DNA of 46,926 nucleotides. Source: Myxococcota bacterium. Lineage in GTDB: Bacteria > Myxococcota_A > Polyangia > HGW-17. Shown in pieces: positions 33,485 to 43,458 of the stretch (its first letter is position 1; every line of letters begins with the position of its first letter). The notes under the pieces were generated by a model that worked only from the letters and a program-made list of their open reading frames with translations, did not search any database and was not told where the DNA came from. A program made the position numbers and the translations under genes. Location of the stretch: NCBI GenBank assembly GCA_018821305.1, contig JAHJMN010000182.1:1-46926 (forward strand), written 5' to 3'.

Positions 33485-33763
33485 GCGCTTCACGATTATA
33501 ATGATCGAAATCTAAAAAGTGAATATTTGCTTCAAGTTCTTTGCAATTTTAAATTGATATTGAATGGTTACGTCCTACGCCTTAACCTGTTTTCCTGATC
33601 CCCTGTCTGCCTGATTCCCTGTTAAAAAAATACAGGAACACAGGTAAACAGTAGCAGTAACAGGACAATCAGGTTGGCAATTTCGCGCAGCGGAATGCTT
33701 TAGAGGGGCTCTTTCCTGAAGGTTTTCATTAAATTAATTTACAATCCTATACTCATGAAGCGG
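33485..33763. repeat. 275-bp palindromic intergenic element, copy 2
   Basis: The right end TACTCATGAAGCGG (33750-33763) is the exact reverse complement of the left end of copy 1. The left end (33485-33498) is degenerate. The conserved block at 33503-33560 matches 294-350 closely. The hairpin arms CCTGATTCCCTGTT and ACAGGAACACAGG follow, then ACAGGACAATCAGG. The 22-bp block at 33677-33698 is inverted and on the opposite arm relative to copy 1 (382-403). The element fills the 303-base gap between two convergent genes. Confidence 0.8.
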
Positions 33764-33781
33764 TATAATAAAAAAAGATAA

Positions 33782-35272
33782 TCAGGCGGAAGTGGAAGTG
33801 TTCATTCCTTTACGGTTCAGGGCAAATATTCCCAGAAGTCCAATACCGGCCATGATGGCACTTTGAATGATGGTCTTGGGAACTATTTTTCCTTTTAAAA
33901 CCAGCGAAATAATAAACCAGGAAGCAACAGCAATGAGAAGAGCATAAACAACCATAAGTACTCGTCGGGCTCCATTGCGAGTCTTTTCGGTATTTTGACC
34001 AAAGAAATAGTTGAATACCAGTAGACCGCTCATGGATACAAGGCCCAGAATACCGAACGAACCCCAGAAAATCCTGAGTACACTTGCATCGGGATTTCCG
34101 ATCATTGGTCTGAGGTAAGAATTATAAAGTTCGCCACCGACGTTGGAACCAATGAGTGAACCAATAACACCGTATAAAAAGGCATAACCCATGTAAGTAG
34201 CTTTGCGATCCTGTGGAGCAATGGTTCCGATATATCCCACATATTTAGGATGACAGGTCATTTCGCCGATTGAGAATATGGCGATACCAAGGATGAAGAT
34301 CCAGACAGACTGGCTGATGGCAAGACATAAAAATCCAATGGATCCAATAGCAATACCGGCCATCATGGTTGGAAGTGCATTGAAACGTTTAGTAATATAG
34401 GAAATAACAACCTGAAGAATTACAATTGTTCCGGCGTTGATAACAGTTACATGTTCCGGAGAGAATTTGTATCTGATGCCAAATGTATTGTAGAAAAAGG
34501 AATTGAATGGTGCAGGATCCACAAAATCCCTCAAATACCACAATACTGTACCGAAATTCTGGAAATAGAGGATCCAGAAGGTCGAATAGATCAGCACCAG
34601 AAGCATGAACCTGGAATCGGAAAGCACCATCAGTGCTTCACTTAGAACCTGACTGAGTTTTTTAGAGTTCTCAGGTTTTGGCGGATCTTTGTACAGGAAG
34701 ATTGTGGGAATAAGCATGGATAACGTCAGCGCTGCGGAAAACAGAAATACAAGTTTCCAACTCTGGGCCCTGAGTACATAAACCACGAGGGGGGCAATTA
34801 AAGCCCCGAGATTGATCATCCAGTAATAGACGCCGAATCCAAAACCTATTGTTTTTTCATTAGTTGTCCGAGCGATTGTACCGGAGATAATTGGTTTAAA
34901 TAACCCGCTTCCCATAGCCATAAGGCCAAGTGTTGCAAAAATCAGCCAGTAATTGGTTACTTGAGAAGTTGCAAGATAGCCGACACCAATAAGGGAAAAA
35001 GCCAGCATCAGCATCCGGCGGTAGCCATAGCGATCTGCAAGGGCTCCACCGAGGATAGGCAGAATATATGTCATTGCATAAACAAGGCCCTGCAGAAAAC
35101 CGACTTTATCCTCTCGAAACCCCAGATGAGATGAAAGATAAACGGCAAGTACGCTGTTCATGCCGTAATATGCACCTCTCTCAAAGAGCTCCATGACATT
35201 GGCGAGCCAGAAAGTCCGAGGATACTGCGAAAAAATATTTCCTGATTTTTCTGTTGTTTCCTTATCAGTCAT
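33782..35272 (-). CDS. POT/PTR family peptide transporter
   Basis: A 496-residue MFS transporter of the proton-coupled oligopeptide family, importing di- and tripeptides. The N-terminal helix carries ExxER (E28, E31, R32 in ELFERGAYYGM), the proton-coupling signature. Twelve or more membrane helices are evident, with GGALADRYGYRRML as the MFS loop 2-3 motif and the PTR-like FSIGEMTCHPKYVGYIG. Length is normal. The ATG at 35272 has only a weak ribosome-binding site. Its role fits a peptide-using anaerobe together with the M24 peptidase. Confidence 0.9.
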   Translation of the reverse strand: MTDKETTEKSGNIFSQYPRTFWLANVMELFERGAYYGMNSVLAVYLSSHLGFREDKVGFLQGLVYAMTYILPILGGALADRYGYRRMLMLAFSLIGVGYLATSQVTNYWLIFATLGLMAMGSGLFKPIISGTIARTTNEKTIGFGFGVYYWMINLGALIAPLVVYVLRAQSWKLVFLFSAALTLSMLIPTIFLYKDPPKPENSKKLSQVLSEALMVLSDSRFMLLVLIYSTFWILYFQNFGTVLWYLRDFVDPAPFNSFFYNTFGIRYKFSPEHVTVINAGTIVILQVVISYITKRFNALPTMMAGIAIGSIGFLCLAISQSVWIFILGIAIFSIGEMTCHPKYVGYIGTIAPQDRKATYMGYAFLYGVIGSLIGSNVGGELYNSYLRPMIGNPDASVLRIFWGSFGILGLVSMSGLLVFNYFFGQNTEKTRNGARRVLMVVYALLIAVASWFIISLVLKGKIVPKTIIQSAIMAGIGLLGIFALNRKGMNTSTSA

Positions 35273-35313
35273 GAATAATCCAGAGCCCTGTTATTGGGCA
35301 TTTTTGAGTAAAA

Positions 35314-35457
35314 ATTCGTGTCCGGAAATTCGCTTCGCGAAGAATTTTATTAAAAATTCTATCCGGCCACTAGCAATATTTTCAACACCTTGCGGTTACT
35401 GTCCTGAGCAAAAAATCGGCGAAAAATTTTAATTCTGGTATTTCAGGACAGTAACTA
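35314..35457 (+). repeat. GTCCTG/CAGGAC element, complete two-part copy
   Basis: The left part runs from ATTCGTGTCCGGAAATTCGC through the AGAATTTT-ATTA-AAAATTCT hairpin to TATCCGGCCACTAG; its ends GTGTCCGG and CCGGCCAC are near inverted repeats. The right part is a 61-bp unit with perfect 13-base ends, GTTACTGTCCTGA (35395-35407) and TCAGGACAGTAAC (35443-35455). The two parts are joined by TTCAACACCTTGCG. Confidence 0.85.
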
Positions 35458-35627
35458 AGTAGTTTCAAAGCCGGAAAAACCCGGAAACCTGATCAAATAA
35501 TTGAACCGGCACTTTAAATTTTAACCGGTATCAGAAATCCTTATGGGTAAAGTACTATATTTTTATTTGCTGCACAACCCATAGAAAGAAAAACATTGGC
35601 ATAAATTCAATTTATCGAAATTATTAT

Positions 35628-35649
35628 GGAGAAAAATAAATTTTTCTCC
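35628..35649. promoter_or_regulatory. Perfect 10-base inverted repeat upstream of the dehydrogenase
   Basis: GGAGAAAAAT (35628-35637) and ATTTTTCTCC (35640-35649) are exact inverted repeats separated by AA, about 59 bases before the start at 35709. The tiny spacer favours a protein-binding operator over an RNA hairpin. The regulator is unknown. Confidence 0.45.
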
Positions 35650-35708
35650 GTTTACAATTCTTTATTTTCAGTGAAAATCCTTGATGGAAAGAAACGGAGG
35701 TTTTTTGA

Positions 35709-36818
35709 ATGGAAGAAAAAAACTGGTATGTACAATTTGATATTCTTGAAGATTTTATGACTGAGATTTTTAAAAGCATTGGCGTTCCTGAAGTTGATGC
35801 AACGGTTTGTGCGGATGTACTTATCACCAGTGATAAGCGAGGTATTGAAAGTCACGGCATTGGCCGCATGAAAACAATATACTATGACAGGATTCGGAAG
35901 GGCATACAGCAGGCCCAGACACAGTTCGAAATAGTAAAAGAGACTCCTACTACAGCTGTTATTGACGGCCATGACGGCATGGGTCACGTGATTTCAAAAC
36001 GGGCAATGCAGATGGCAATTGATAAAGCAAAAGTCCATGGTCTGGGAATGACAACTGTCCGAAATTCCACTCATTACGGAATCTGCGGTTACTATCTTCT
36101 CATGGCCGCACAAGCAGGTATGATCGGAATTACGGGGACAAATGCAAGACCCAGCATCGCACCAACATTTGGCGTTGAAAATATGCTTGGAACAAACCCT
36201 CTCACCTTCGGTTGCCCCACCGATGAAGAGTTTCCCTTTATAATTGATGCCGCAACAAGTGTAAGTCAGAGGGGAAAAATTGAAGTTTATTCAAGATCTG
36301 AGAAAGACATTCCCGAAGGCTGGGTAATTGATAAATCAGGTAAATATCGTACAGACACGGAGCAAATTTTAAAAGATCTGGTGAAGGGAACGGCGGCCCT
36401 TGTTCCCCTGGGCGGAATGGGAGAGGAAACCGGAGGCCACAAAGGTTACGGATATGCAACATTTGTTGAAATAATTTCCTCTGCTTTGTGCGAAGGTCAT
36501 TATCTCAAACAGCTCCTCGGTTTTGAAAACGGAAAACCCGTACCTTACGGTCTTGGCCACTTTTTTATGGCAATCAACATTGAAAATTTTGTACATCTGG
36601 GAGTATTCAAAGGCATTGCAGGAACTATTCTCAGACAACTGCGGGCATCGGAAAAAGCCCCCGGCAATGACCGTATTTATACTGCCGGTGAAAAAGAACA
36701 TCTCATCTATCTGGAGCGATTGAAGACCGGGGTTCCCATAAATGAAAATCTCGCCAAGGAAATCAATACGATGCGTTCCGAATGCGGTCTTGAAAGATTC
36801 TCCTTCCCCTGGGATTAA
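35709..36818 (+). CDS. LDH2/MDH2-family malate/lactate dehydrogenase
   Basis: A 369-residue NAD(P)-dependent oxidoreductase of the LDH2/MDH2 family, which is unrelated to classical LDH and includes malate, L-lactate, ureidoglycolate and sulpholactate dehydrogenases. Landmarks are RGIESHGIGRM (catalytic His region), NSTHYGICGYY, GTNPLTFGCP, and GGHKGYG near the C-terminus. Length fits the family. The substrate cannot be named from sequence. The ATG has a good ribosome-binding site (ACGGAGG). Expression may be controlled by the palindrome at 35628-35649. Confidence 0.88.
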   Translation: MEEKNWYVQFDILEDFMTEIFKSIGVPEVDATVCADVLITSDKRGIESHGIGRMKTIYYDRIRKGIQQAQTQFEIVKETPTTAVIDGHDGMGHVISKRAMQMAIDKAKVHGLGMTTVRNSTHYGICGYYLLMAAQAGMIGITGTNARPSIAPTFGVENMLGTNPLTFGCPTDEEFPFIIDAATSVSQRGKIEVYSRSEKDIPEGWVIDKSGKYRTDTEQILKDLVKGTAALVPLGGMGEETGGHKGYGYATFVEIISSALCEGHYLKQLLGFENGKPVPYGLGHFFMAINIENFVHLGVFKGIAGTILRQLRASEKAPGNDRIYTAGEKEHLIYLERLKTGVPINENLAKEINTMRSECGLERFSFPWD

Positions 36819-36853
36819 ACCGGTTTCGTTCATTTTATAACAACAGCAGTCTA

Positions 36854-39800
36854 TTACCTCTGGGCGGCCATGTTCTGGGCTTCGGACACATTGAGTTTCA
36901 GGACTTTTGAAATTCCCGGTTCGTCCATGGTTACTCCGAAGAGGACGTCGCAACCTTCCATGGTTCGACGATTGTGCGTGATTACGATAAACTGCGTATT
37001 CAGGCTCATTTCCCGCAGAATCAAATTATATTTTTCGACGTTTGCTTCATCAAGGGGGGCATCGACCTCGTCTAAAATACAAAATGGCGTGGGACGATAA
37101 AGGAACATTGAAAAAACTAAAGCAATAGCTGTCATTGCTTTTTCACCACCGCTTAAAAGCTCCATGTTCTGGACTTTCTTACCCGGAGGTTGAGCAATGA
37201 TTTCAATGCCCGCTTCAAGAGGATCACCGGGGCCCAGAACCAGTTTAGCACTGCCACCACCGAATAACTTGGGAAACAGAATGGAAAAACGTTCAGAAAT
37301 GCTGTCAAAAGCCTCAAAGAAGCGGTTACGCGTTGCCTCGGTAATATGTGCAATCGCTTCTTCAAGACTTTTTATCGCCCGGGTGAGATCATCACGCTGA
37401 CTTGTCATGTACTCAAATCTCGGGTAAAGCTCGTTGTATTCACGAATGGCGGATGGATTGTAATATGGCTGCAGTTTATTGATCTCCGACGATGTTCTTG
37501 AAAGTTCACGTTTCATTTCATCGTTGAAAACTGCAATTGCGTGGAAATCCATTAAGTCATACTTGAGATCGGCCCCGGTATTCTCGCGATATTGATTCTC
37601 CAAATTTTCCATGGAATTTCGCGTTTTTACGCTTGCCATCCTCAATCGTTCAAGGACGTCGCGGTCTTTATTGATGTTCGTTTCAATAAGGCGGATTTCC
37701 GAGCGCAGGGACTCTGCCTCCTTATCCATTTCTTCAAGTTTCGTCCGCAGGTCCCCCTGCTCTCCCCTTGATGCCCCGAGTTTAGTCGCAGTCTCAAGAC
37801 TCTGGGCGTTTAAATTCGCAATTTCAGCACTGATTTCTTCAAGTTTTCCCTGACTTACCTCCATGAATAAATCAAGGTTTACAATATCTCCGTCCAACTT
37901 CTCAATTTCCTCACGGACTCGAATCAGATTTGCCTTTTCAACGCCGAGCTTACCCTTCCAGGTCTCCAGCCCCACGCGGATTTCCGTAAGTTCTTCCCGC
38001 AATGCATTGAGATTCTCAAGCTTTTCCATATGATTCTGATCTAAAGTCATGGAATAGCTTTCAAATTTTTCTATTTCAGCTTCCACATTTCGCAGACGGC
38101 TAGTGCGCTCATCAATCCCTGTTTTCTCAATTGAATTCATTATGGATTGACGTTCAATTTCAGACTCTTCAATCTGGGACTCGGAAAATGTTATCAGTTG
38201 AGTAAGACGCTCAGTATTTTTAAGATTTTCATCCCTCAATCGCGTGAGATCCATAAGTTCGCTCAGTGATGCTTTTTCCCGCCGCCGGAATTCTTCAAGT
38301 TCAGTATTATTCTTTTCAATTTCCAGATTCAAACTCCGCAGTTCGGAATCCGCCGTTTCAAACTCCTCAAGAGTTTTCTCAAGATCCATGCGAAAAGCCA
38401 GGATATTACTGGTTTGTTTCCGGGGAAATTTTACGCGACCGGCATAATCAATAATAAATTCCTCTTTGCAAAGAATTGAAATTCCCTGAGGAAGGTTATC
38501 CCAAACACTTAATGCAAGCTCACGATCATCTGTGAAGTACCAACTTTTAAGTATTTCCATCACGGACAAAGGGCCATCGATGAGAAAATCTGCACACGAA
38601 ACCAATCCGTCAGCATTAAAATCAGTTGATTCGGTTGAGTCATCCGGGGCTAAGAGAAGACCAGCAATCCCCGCATTTCGCAGGGATTCAAGAATATTTC
38701 CATTTATAGCATTATCGGAAACAGTGAGATATTCCAGTTCGCTTTCAAGAATGAACTGCAGGTGATTTGCCGCTCCTTCACGCACCGTAAGACTTTCAAG
38801 GACAGGTTCGAGTAAAATCCCTGCTTGTGAGCGGATTTCATCACACAGGGTATCAATTTCTTCCTGAGATCCGGTTTTTGCTACAGCTTTCTCTAAAAAT
38901 GCCTTTCGCCCGGAAAGTTCACTGACTTTCTCAACGATTTTTTGTTTGCGGCGGCCAAGCACTGATTTCTTTTCTTCAAGATCCAGTGCCATATCGCTTA
39001 TTCCTTCAATATAGGACTGAACTGCTTTTTTCTTTTCCGCGATCTGTGCAAGATTCGTTTCAAAGTCTTTCAGTTTACCGCGACCAAGGTTCACAGCCAT
39101 TTTCTTTTCTTCAATAAGAGTTTCAAGTTTTCCCAGTCGCTCATTTGAAGATATTGCAGAGCCTTTCAGGGTTGAAATCTCCGCATCCAGACTGGCTCTG
39201 GATGTTTTTAAGGCCAGGTATTTCTCCCGCTGGATTCGCAGTTTAGCTTCCAGATCCACCACGTCAGCTTTCATTGTTGTGAAGGCGGTCTCGCGCCGTT
39301 TGAAATCATCCTCTTTTATGGAAACAACAGCCTCAAGATGTGTAATTTTATCCCGAATCTCCTGACTGAAGTTATTTCGTGCAACGATCTTTTCAGTAAT
39401 GAGTCGACGTTCGGATTCGCTTGTTCGTCGGCGATCGCGAAGAGTCTGAGCCGTATTTTCCGCCACTTTTTTTGAAGCTTCAAGTTGACTGAGCTCTTTT
39501 TCGAGGGCAATGAGGCGTTCCACGGATTCCGTGATTTCCGATTGCAGATTCTGCCGCTTAAGTATCAAAGCTGCCAGATTGGTGTTTTTAACCTCTGCTG
39601 TGGCTTTTTTCTCCCCGATGACTTCTTCCATGGCAGCTACTTCCGCTAGATTCTTGCGATGAACCAGCAAAAGACCAAGATATTCATGGGAAATTCTGCA
39701 TGCTTCCAGCTTTGTACGCTGTTCGCAAAGATTTTCATAACGCAGAGCCGTTTCCTTCTGCTCAAAGAGTTGCTTTGTGCGTTTTTCCATCTGAATTACC

Positions 39801-40393
39801 ACATCGGTAATTCTCAGAAGGTTCGCCTGACTTTCTTCAAGCCTTTTCTCCGCTTCCCGTCGCCGTGCCCGATAACGTGTGATTCGGGCAGCTTCCTCGA
39901 AAAGAACACGTCTTTCTTCCGGTCGTGAAATAATGATGCTGCCTATTTTTCCCTGTTCGATAATGCTGTAACTTTTTGATCCAAGACCCGTCCCGAGAAA
40001 AACATCGGCGATATCACGCAAACGGCAGGGTATATTCTGAAGCCGATACTCACTTCCGCCATCCCGATGCAGAATGCGGCTGACGGTAATTTCAGGAAAA
40101 TCCAGATACCCGGTGAGGGGAGCTTCGTTATCTTCCCGGGCAAAAACAAGTTTTACTTCAGCCATTCCCGTGGGAGGTTTTTTTGTAGTTCCAGCAAAAA
40201 TAACGTCTTCCATACCACGGCCCCGGAGAGATTTTGCACTTTGCTCCCCCAATGCCCATTTAATTGCATCAACGATGTTGGATTTACCGCAGCCGTTGGG
40301 ACCAACAACCGCATTAATCCTGCCTTCAAAATCCAGTTGTGATTTACCGGAGAAGGATTTGAAACCGTGTAATTCTAGACGCTTTAAATACAT
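36854..40393 (-). CDS. smc: Chromosome partition protein SMC
   Basis: A 1179-residue SMC ATPase, which organises and separates chromosomes as a ring with ScpA and ScpB. The N-terminal head has Walker A GPNGCGKSN (31-39). Long coiled coils flank a hinge at about 500-650. The C-terminal head has the ABC signature LLSGGEKAMTA and Walker B CILDEVDAPLD. Length is typical. The start MYLKRLELHGFKSF matches other SMC N-termini. It converges with the dehydrogenase gene and diverges from murD. ScpA and ScpB are not in the window. Confidence 0.96.
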   Translation of the reverse strand: MYLKRLELHGFKSFSGKSQLDFEGRINAVVGPNGCGKSNIVDAIKWALGEQSAKSLRGRGMEDVIFAGTTKKPPTGMAEVKLVFAREDNEAPLTGYLDFPEITVSRILHRDGGSEYRLQNIPCRLRDIADVFLGTGLGSKSYSIIEQGKIGSIIISRPEERRVLFEEAARITRYRARRREAEKRLEESQANLLRITDVVIQMEKRTKQLFEQKETALRYENLCEQRTKLEACRISHEYLGLLLVHRKNLAEVAAMEEVIGEKKATAEVKNTNLAALILKRQNLQSEITESVERLIALEKELSQLEASKKVAENTAQTLRDRRRTSESERRLITEKIVARNNFSQEIRDKITHLEAVVSIKEDDFKRRETAFTTMKADVVDLEAKLRIQREKYLALKTSRASLDAEISTLKGSAISSNERLGKLETLIEEKKMAVNLGRGKLKDFETNLAQIAEKKKAVQSYIEGISDMALDLEEKKSVLGRRKQKIVEKVSELSGRKAFLEKAVAKTGSQEEIDTLCDEIRSQAGILLEPVLESLTVREGAANHLQFILESELEYLTVSDNAINGNILESLRNAGIAGLLLAPDDSTESTDFNADGLVSCADFLIDGPLSVMEILKSWYFTDDRELALSVWDNLPQGISILCKEEFIIDYAGRVKFPRKQTSNILAFRMDLEKTLEEFETADSELRSLNLEIEKNNTELEEFRRREKASLSELMDLTRLRDENLKNTERLTQLITFSESQIEESEIERQSIMNSIEKTGIDERTSRLRNVEAEIEKFESYSMTLDQNHMEKLENLNALREELTEIRVGLETWKGKLGVEKANLIRVREEIEKLDGDIVNLDLFMEVSQGKLEEISAEIANLNAQSLETATKLGASRGEQGDLRTKLEEMDKEAESLRSEIRLIETNINKDRDVLERLRMASVKTRNSMENLENQYRENTGADLKYDLMDFHAIAVFNDEMKRELSRTSSEINKLQPYYNPSAIREYNELYPRFEYMTSQRDDLTRAIKSLEEAIAHITEATRNRFFEAFDSISERFSILFPKLFGGGSAKLVLGPGDPLEAGIEIIAQPPGKKVQNMELLSGGEKAMTAIALVFSMFLYRPTPFCILDEVDAPLDEANVEKYNLILREMSLNTQFIVITHNRRTMEGCDVLFGVTMDEPGISKVLKLNVSEAQNMAAQR

Positions 40394-40500
40394 AACAACT
40401 TAAAAATACCCTATCCAACGACGCCGGTGGAAATTAACACTTTACGCGAAATTGTAAATAAGATAGAGAATTGAGCCATATGACGGAAACGGAGGCGTAA

Positions 40501-41853
40501 ATGCCTGTGTACAATATAAAAGATAAAAAAATTCTGGTTTTAGGTGGTGCGCTCAGTGGTCTTTCTGCAGCTTTAAAAGCATACGAAGCCGGTGCTCATG
40601 TAACTGTAAATGATCTCAAAGAAATAACCCTGCCTGACAATCTTAAAGACAAAGTTAACATCGTTTGCGGATCTCATCCACAGGAACTACTTGATAGTCA
40701 GGATATTATAATTCTAAGCCCCGGCGTTCCGCCCCTTGATGTTGTTAAAAATGCTCAGAAAAAGGGCGTCGAAGTCATCGGAGAAGTTGAATTCACGTTG
40801 AGATTTACCGATGCAAAAATTGCAGCGATTACTGGAACAAACGGCAAATCCACAACAGTTTCCCTCCTTGGAGATATTTTAAACTGCATGGCGCCAAACG
40901 TTTTCACGGGAGGAAATCTCGGTACGCCCTTTTCTCAAACCATCGGAACGGATCTGGCCAAAGCTGATGCCCTCGTTTCTTTAGAACTTTCGAGTTTCCA
41001 GCTGGAGACCATTACTTCCCTGAAAGCAGATGTGGTCGCCCTTTTAAACCTTCAAGAAGATCATCTGGATCGATACGCTACTTTTGATGAATATGTCGAA
41101 GCAAAACTCCGGATTTTCAAAGGCCTTTCCGATCATGGCGTTGCGGTAGTTAACGCCGACGATGATCTTGTAATGAAATATGCTCGTGAAAGCGGCGTTA
41201 AGTTAACTACGTTCAGCGTTGAAGGACGCCCTGCGGATTTTTATCGTCAGGGGGAGAAACTCGTGTTTGGACCATATGATTTCCACCTGCCTGTAAACAT
41301 CATAAACCTTCCCGGTCGACACAATCAGGCAAACGTACTTGCCGCCGTTGGTTGCGCTCTTCACATGGGTGCAAAGAGTTCTGAAATTATGAAAGCAGTG
41401 TCGGAATTTCGCGGACTTGAGCATCGCATGCAGTTCAGTGGAGAATTAAGTGGAGTCAAATTCTATAATGATTCCAAAGCTACCAACATCGGCTCCGTTG
41501 CTGGCTCCCTTGGAGGTTTCGAAGGTCGTTATGCCCTCATTTTAGGCGGACGACATAAAGGAACCCCCTACACTTCCCTCAAGGACGTACTTTTGCCAAA
41601 CTGCAGACTCATTGTTGCCATCGGGGAAAGTGCCGACCTCATTGAAAACGATCTTGGTGCCTGTATTCCTTTAAAACGGAGCAAAACAATGGCCCAGGCT
41701 ATTAAAATCGCTTTTGAAGCTGTTAAATCCGGAGAAAATGTCATCCTGTCCCCGGCCTGTTCTTCTTATGACATGTTTAAAAACTATGTGGAGCGTGGAA
41801 ATACCTTCATGGATTGCGTAAAAGACCTTATAAATCAGAATCGTATACAATAG
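40501..41853 (+). CDS. murD: UDP-N-acetylmuramoylalanine--D-glutamate ligase
   Basis: A 450-residue cytoplasmic Mur ligase that adds D-glutamate to UDP-MurNAc-L-alanine in peptidoglycan synthesis. It has an N-terminal Rossmann domain (ILVLGGALSGLSAA), the ATP loop AAITGTNGKSTT, and the central ligase motifs SLELSSFQLE and NLQEDHLDRY, then FYNDSKATNIGSV and LSPACSSYDMF near the end. The ribosome-binding site GGAGG is well placed. It is isolated from other division and cell-wall (dcw) genes, which is less common. Confidence 0.95.
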   Translation: MPVYNIKDKKILVLGGALSGLSAALKAYEAGAHVTVNDLKEITLPDNLKDKVNIVCGSHPQELLDSQDIIILSPGVPPLDVVKNAQKKGVEVIGEVEFTLRFTDAKIAAITGTNGKSTTVSLLGDILNCMAPNVFTGGNLGTPFSQTIGTDLAKADALVSLELSSFQLETITSLKADVVALLNLQEDHLDRYATFDEYVEAKLRIFKGLSDHGVAVVNADDDLVMKYARESGVKLTTFSVEGRPADFYRQGEKLVFGPYDFHLPVNIINLPGRHNQANVLAAVGCALHMGAKSSEIMKAVSEFRGLEHRMQFSGELSGVKFYNDSKATNIGSVAGSLGGFEGRYALILGGRHKGTPYTSLKDVLLPNCRLIVAIGESADLIENDLGACIPLKRSKTMAQAIKIAFEAVKSGENVILSPACSSYDMFKNYVERGNTFMDCVKDLINQNRIQ

Positions 41854-42027
41854 ATTTGGCTGGTTGTTTTTTTATTCAATGTTTTTTTTGAAAGTTTTTG
41901 CTACAAATACTTAAAAACTATATTAGATTATATACAGGTGCCGGATAAAGAGGTGTTTCAGGGTAAAACTTCTTTTCCTGACGCTGTTTAAAAATATACA
42001 TATTATTGTTATTTGAAAGGAGTCACT

Positions 42028-43458
42028 ATGTTTTCACGAAAATTAATCTATTCAACTATCCTATTGCTGCTTTTTGCCGCATTCGGCTGCGATTCTCTGA
42101 AGGATCCTGAAATGTCCATTTCCGTAAACCCATCAACTATTGCTGCTGGGGGTATTGATTATGCTGAAGTTTCAGTTTTCCTCAAACTTGAAGGGAGCCC
42201 TGCAAAAGGTAAAAACATTTCCTTTGAAACCAATAACGGTAGTTTTTCCTCAGCAGGTGAGCTTACTTCCACGGAAATTGCAACGGATGACACAGGATAT
42301 GCCGTTGCCCGTCTCTACAGCTCACTTCAGCAAGGTGAAGCAACAGTAACCGCCACCTACGATGATCCCGATTCCGGTGAATCATTCATTAAAACTGTGA
42401 CCGTTACTTTTGGTCCTCCTTCTTCAAACAGTCTTCCCATGGCAGGAAATTTCAACCTCGACTGTGACTATCTCAATGTTGGTGCTCTGACGAGTGCCGC
42501 AAAACCCGACATTCAAGTTAATTGCGAAGTCACTGCACGTTCAGTTAAAGGCGATTCTATTCCCCCTGAATCTCTAACTTTTGCCTATTTTGCTGAAGCT
42601 GGCGAACTTACCGGCGGATACGATGACAATGAAGGTATGTTCCTGGTAAAATATTCTGTTCGCGGTGGTGATGCCCTTCCTCAGGATGTGGAACCCCTTT
42701 CCGGTGAGCCTTCAAGACCCTGTGCTGGCAAAACATGCAACCCCCGTGACGGCCTTGTAACCCTCATGATCGTCACCAGCGGCGCCGAACGTTATGAAGA
42801 TAACAACGGAAACGGTGTATGGGATTCCAACGAACCTTTTGATGATCTCCCCGAGCCCTTCCTCGACAAAAATGACAACGGTCAGTGGGATGCCGGCGAA
42901 CCGTATTTCGACACAGACGGTAACGGTGAATACAGTCAGGCTAACGGTATTTATGATGAAGAAACAAAAATCAGTGCTATTTTCAAAATAATCTGGTCCG
43001 GTAAACCCGAAGAAAATGAAACTGCGGCTTACATTTCCCATTCTCCCTCCACCACAAATCTTCCCGATGGTGGTTCCATGTCCGTAACAGTACGCTTGGT
43101 AGATATAAATCTCAACCCTGTAGCTTCCTTCCCGGAAGCCAGCGACACCGTATTTTTTATTGATTCTCTTGGTGGACTCAATGCCACAAGCCCGGCATCA
43201 AACCCTGGATTCTACACTCTGGATAATACATCTGCTATCGCTCTGGATTCCGAAGGACGCTTCCTTTCATATGACGAAACAGCAGCGGACTGCACCGTAA
43301 ACTTTGCAGATGCCTCTCCGGGCAGTGATCCTGAAGAAGATGCCCTTCCTTTCCTTATTGGCATAGGTGCCAGTCTCAGCCCCGGTCCCGATGATTCACA
43401 GTCATTTACTCAGTACACTTTTGACTTTCTCGATACCATCAGTGGTACTGTAAAATAG
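42028..43458 (+). CDS. Lipoprotein with Ig-like domain and Ca-binding-type loops
   Basis: A 476-residue lipoprotein. The signal ends in LLLFAAFGC. Residues about 30-125 resemble an invasin-type (Big_1) Ig-like domain: SISVNPSTIAAGGIDYAEVS, then NISFETNNGSF and DDTGYAVARLYS. A middle segment has three Asp/Asn loops (DNNGNGVWDSNEP, DKNDNGQWDAGEP, DTDGNGEYSQ) like EF-hand/dockerin-type calcium sites. The C-terminal third is beta-rich. I chose the ATG at 42028 because AAAGGAG lies five bases before it; the longer frame starts at TTG. It is probably an outer-surface protein of unknown ligand. Confidence 0.85.
   Translation: MFSRKLIYSTILLLLFAAFGCDSLKDPEMSISVNPSTIAAGGIDYAEVSVFLKLEGSPAKGKNISFETNNGSFSSAGELTSTEIATDDTGYAVARLYSSLQQGEATVTATYDDPDSGESFIKTVTVTFGPPSSNSLPMAGNFNLDCDYLNVGALTSAAKPDIQVNCEVTARSVKGDSIPPESLTFAYFAEAGELTGGYDDNEGMFLVKYSVRGGDALPQDVEPLSGEPSRPCAGKTCNPRDGLVTLMIVTSGAERYEDNNGNGVWDSNEPFDDLPEPFLDKNDNGQWDAGEPYFDTDGNGEYSQANGIYDEETKISAIFKIIWSGKPEENETAAYISHSPSTTNLPDGGSMSVTVRLVDINLNPVASFPEASDTVFFIDSLGGLNATSPASNPGFYTLDNTSAIALDSEGRFLSYDETAADCTVNFADASPGSDPEEDALPFLIGIGASLSPGPDDSQSFTQYTFDFLDTISGTVK

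Larger units (their letters stand above)
35273..35708. other. Non-coding gap between divergent genes
   Basis: It contains a long copy of the GTCCTG/CAGGAC repeat (35314-35457) and a strong 22-base palindrome (35628-35649). The remaining 170 bases are A+T-rich. Promoters for the transporter (minus) and the dehydrogenase (plus) must lie here. Confidence 0.6.

Noticed and set aside
36854-40393. Many plus-strand frames within smc
   Set aside because: They are shadows of the antisense strand of a clear SMC gene with intact Walker and signature motifs.
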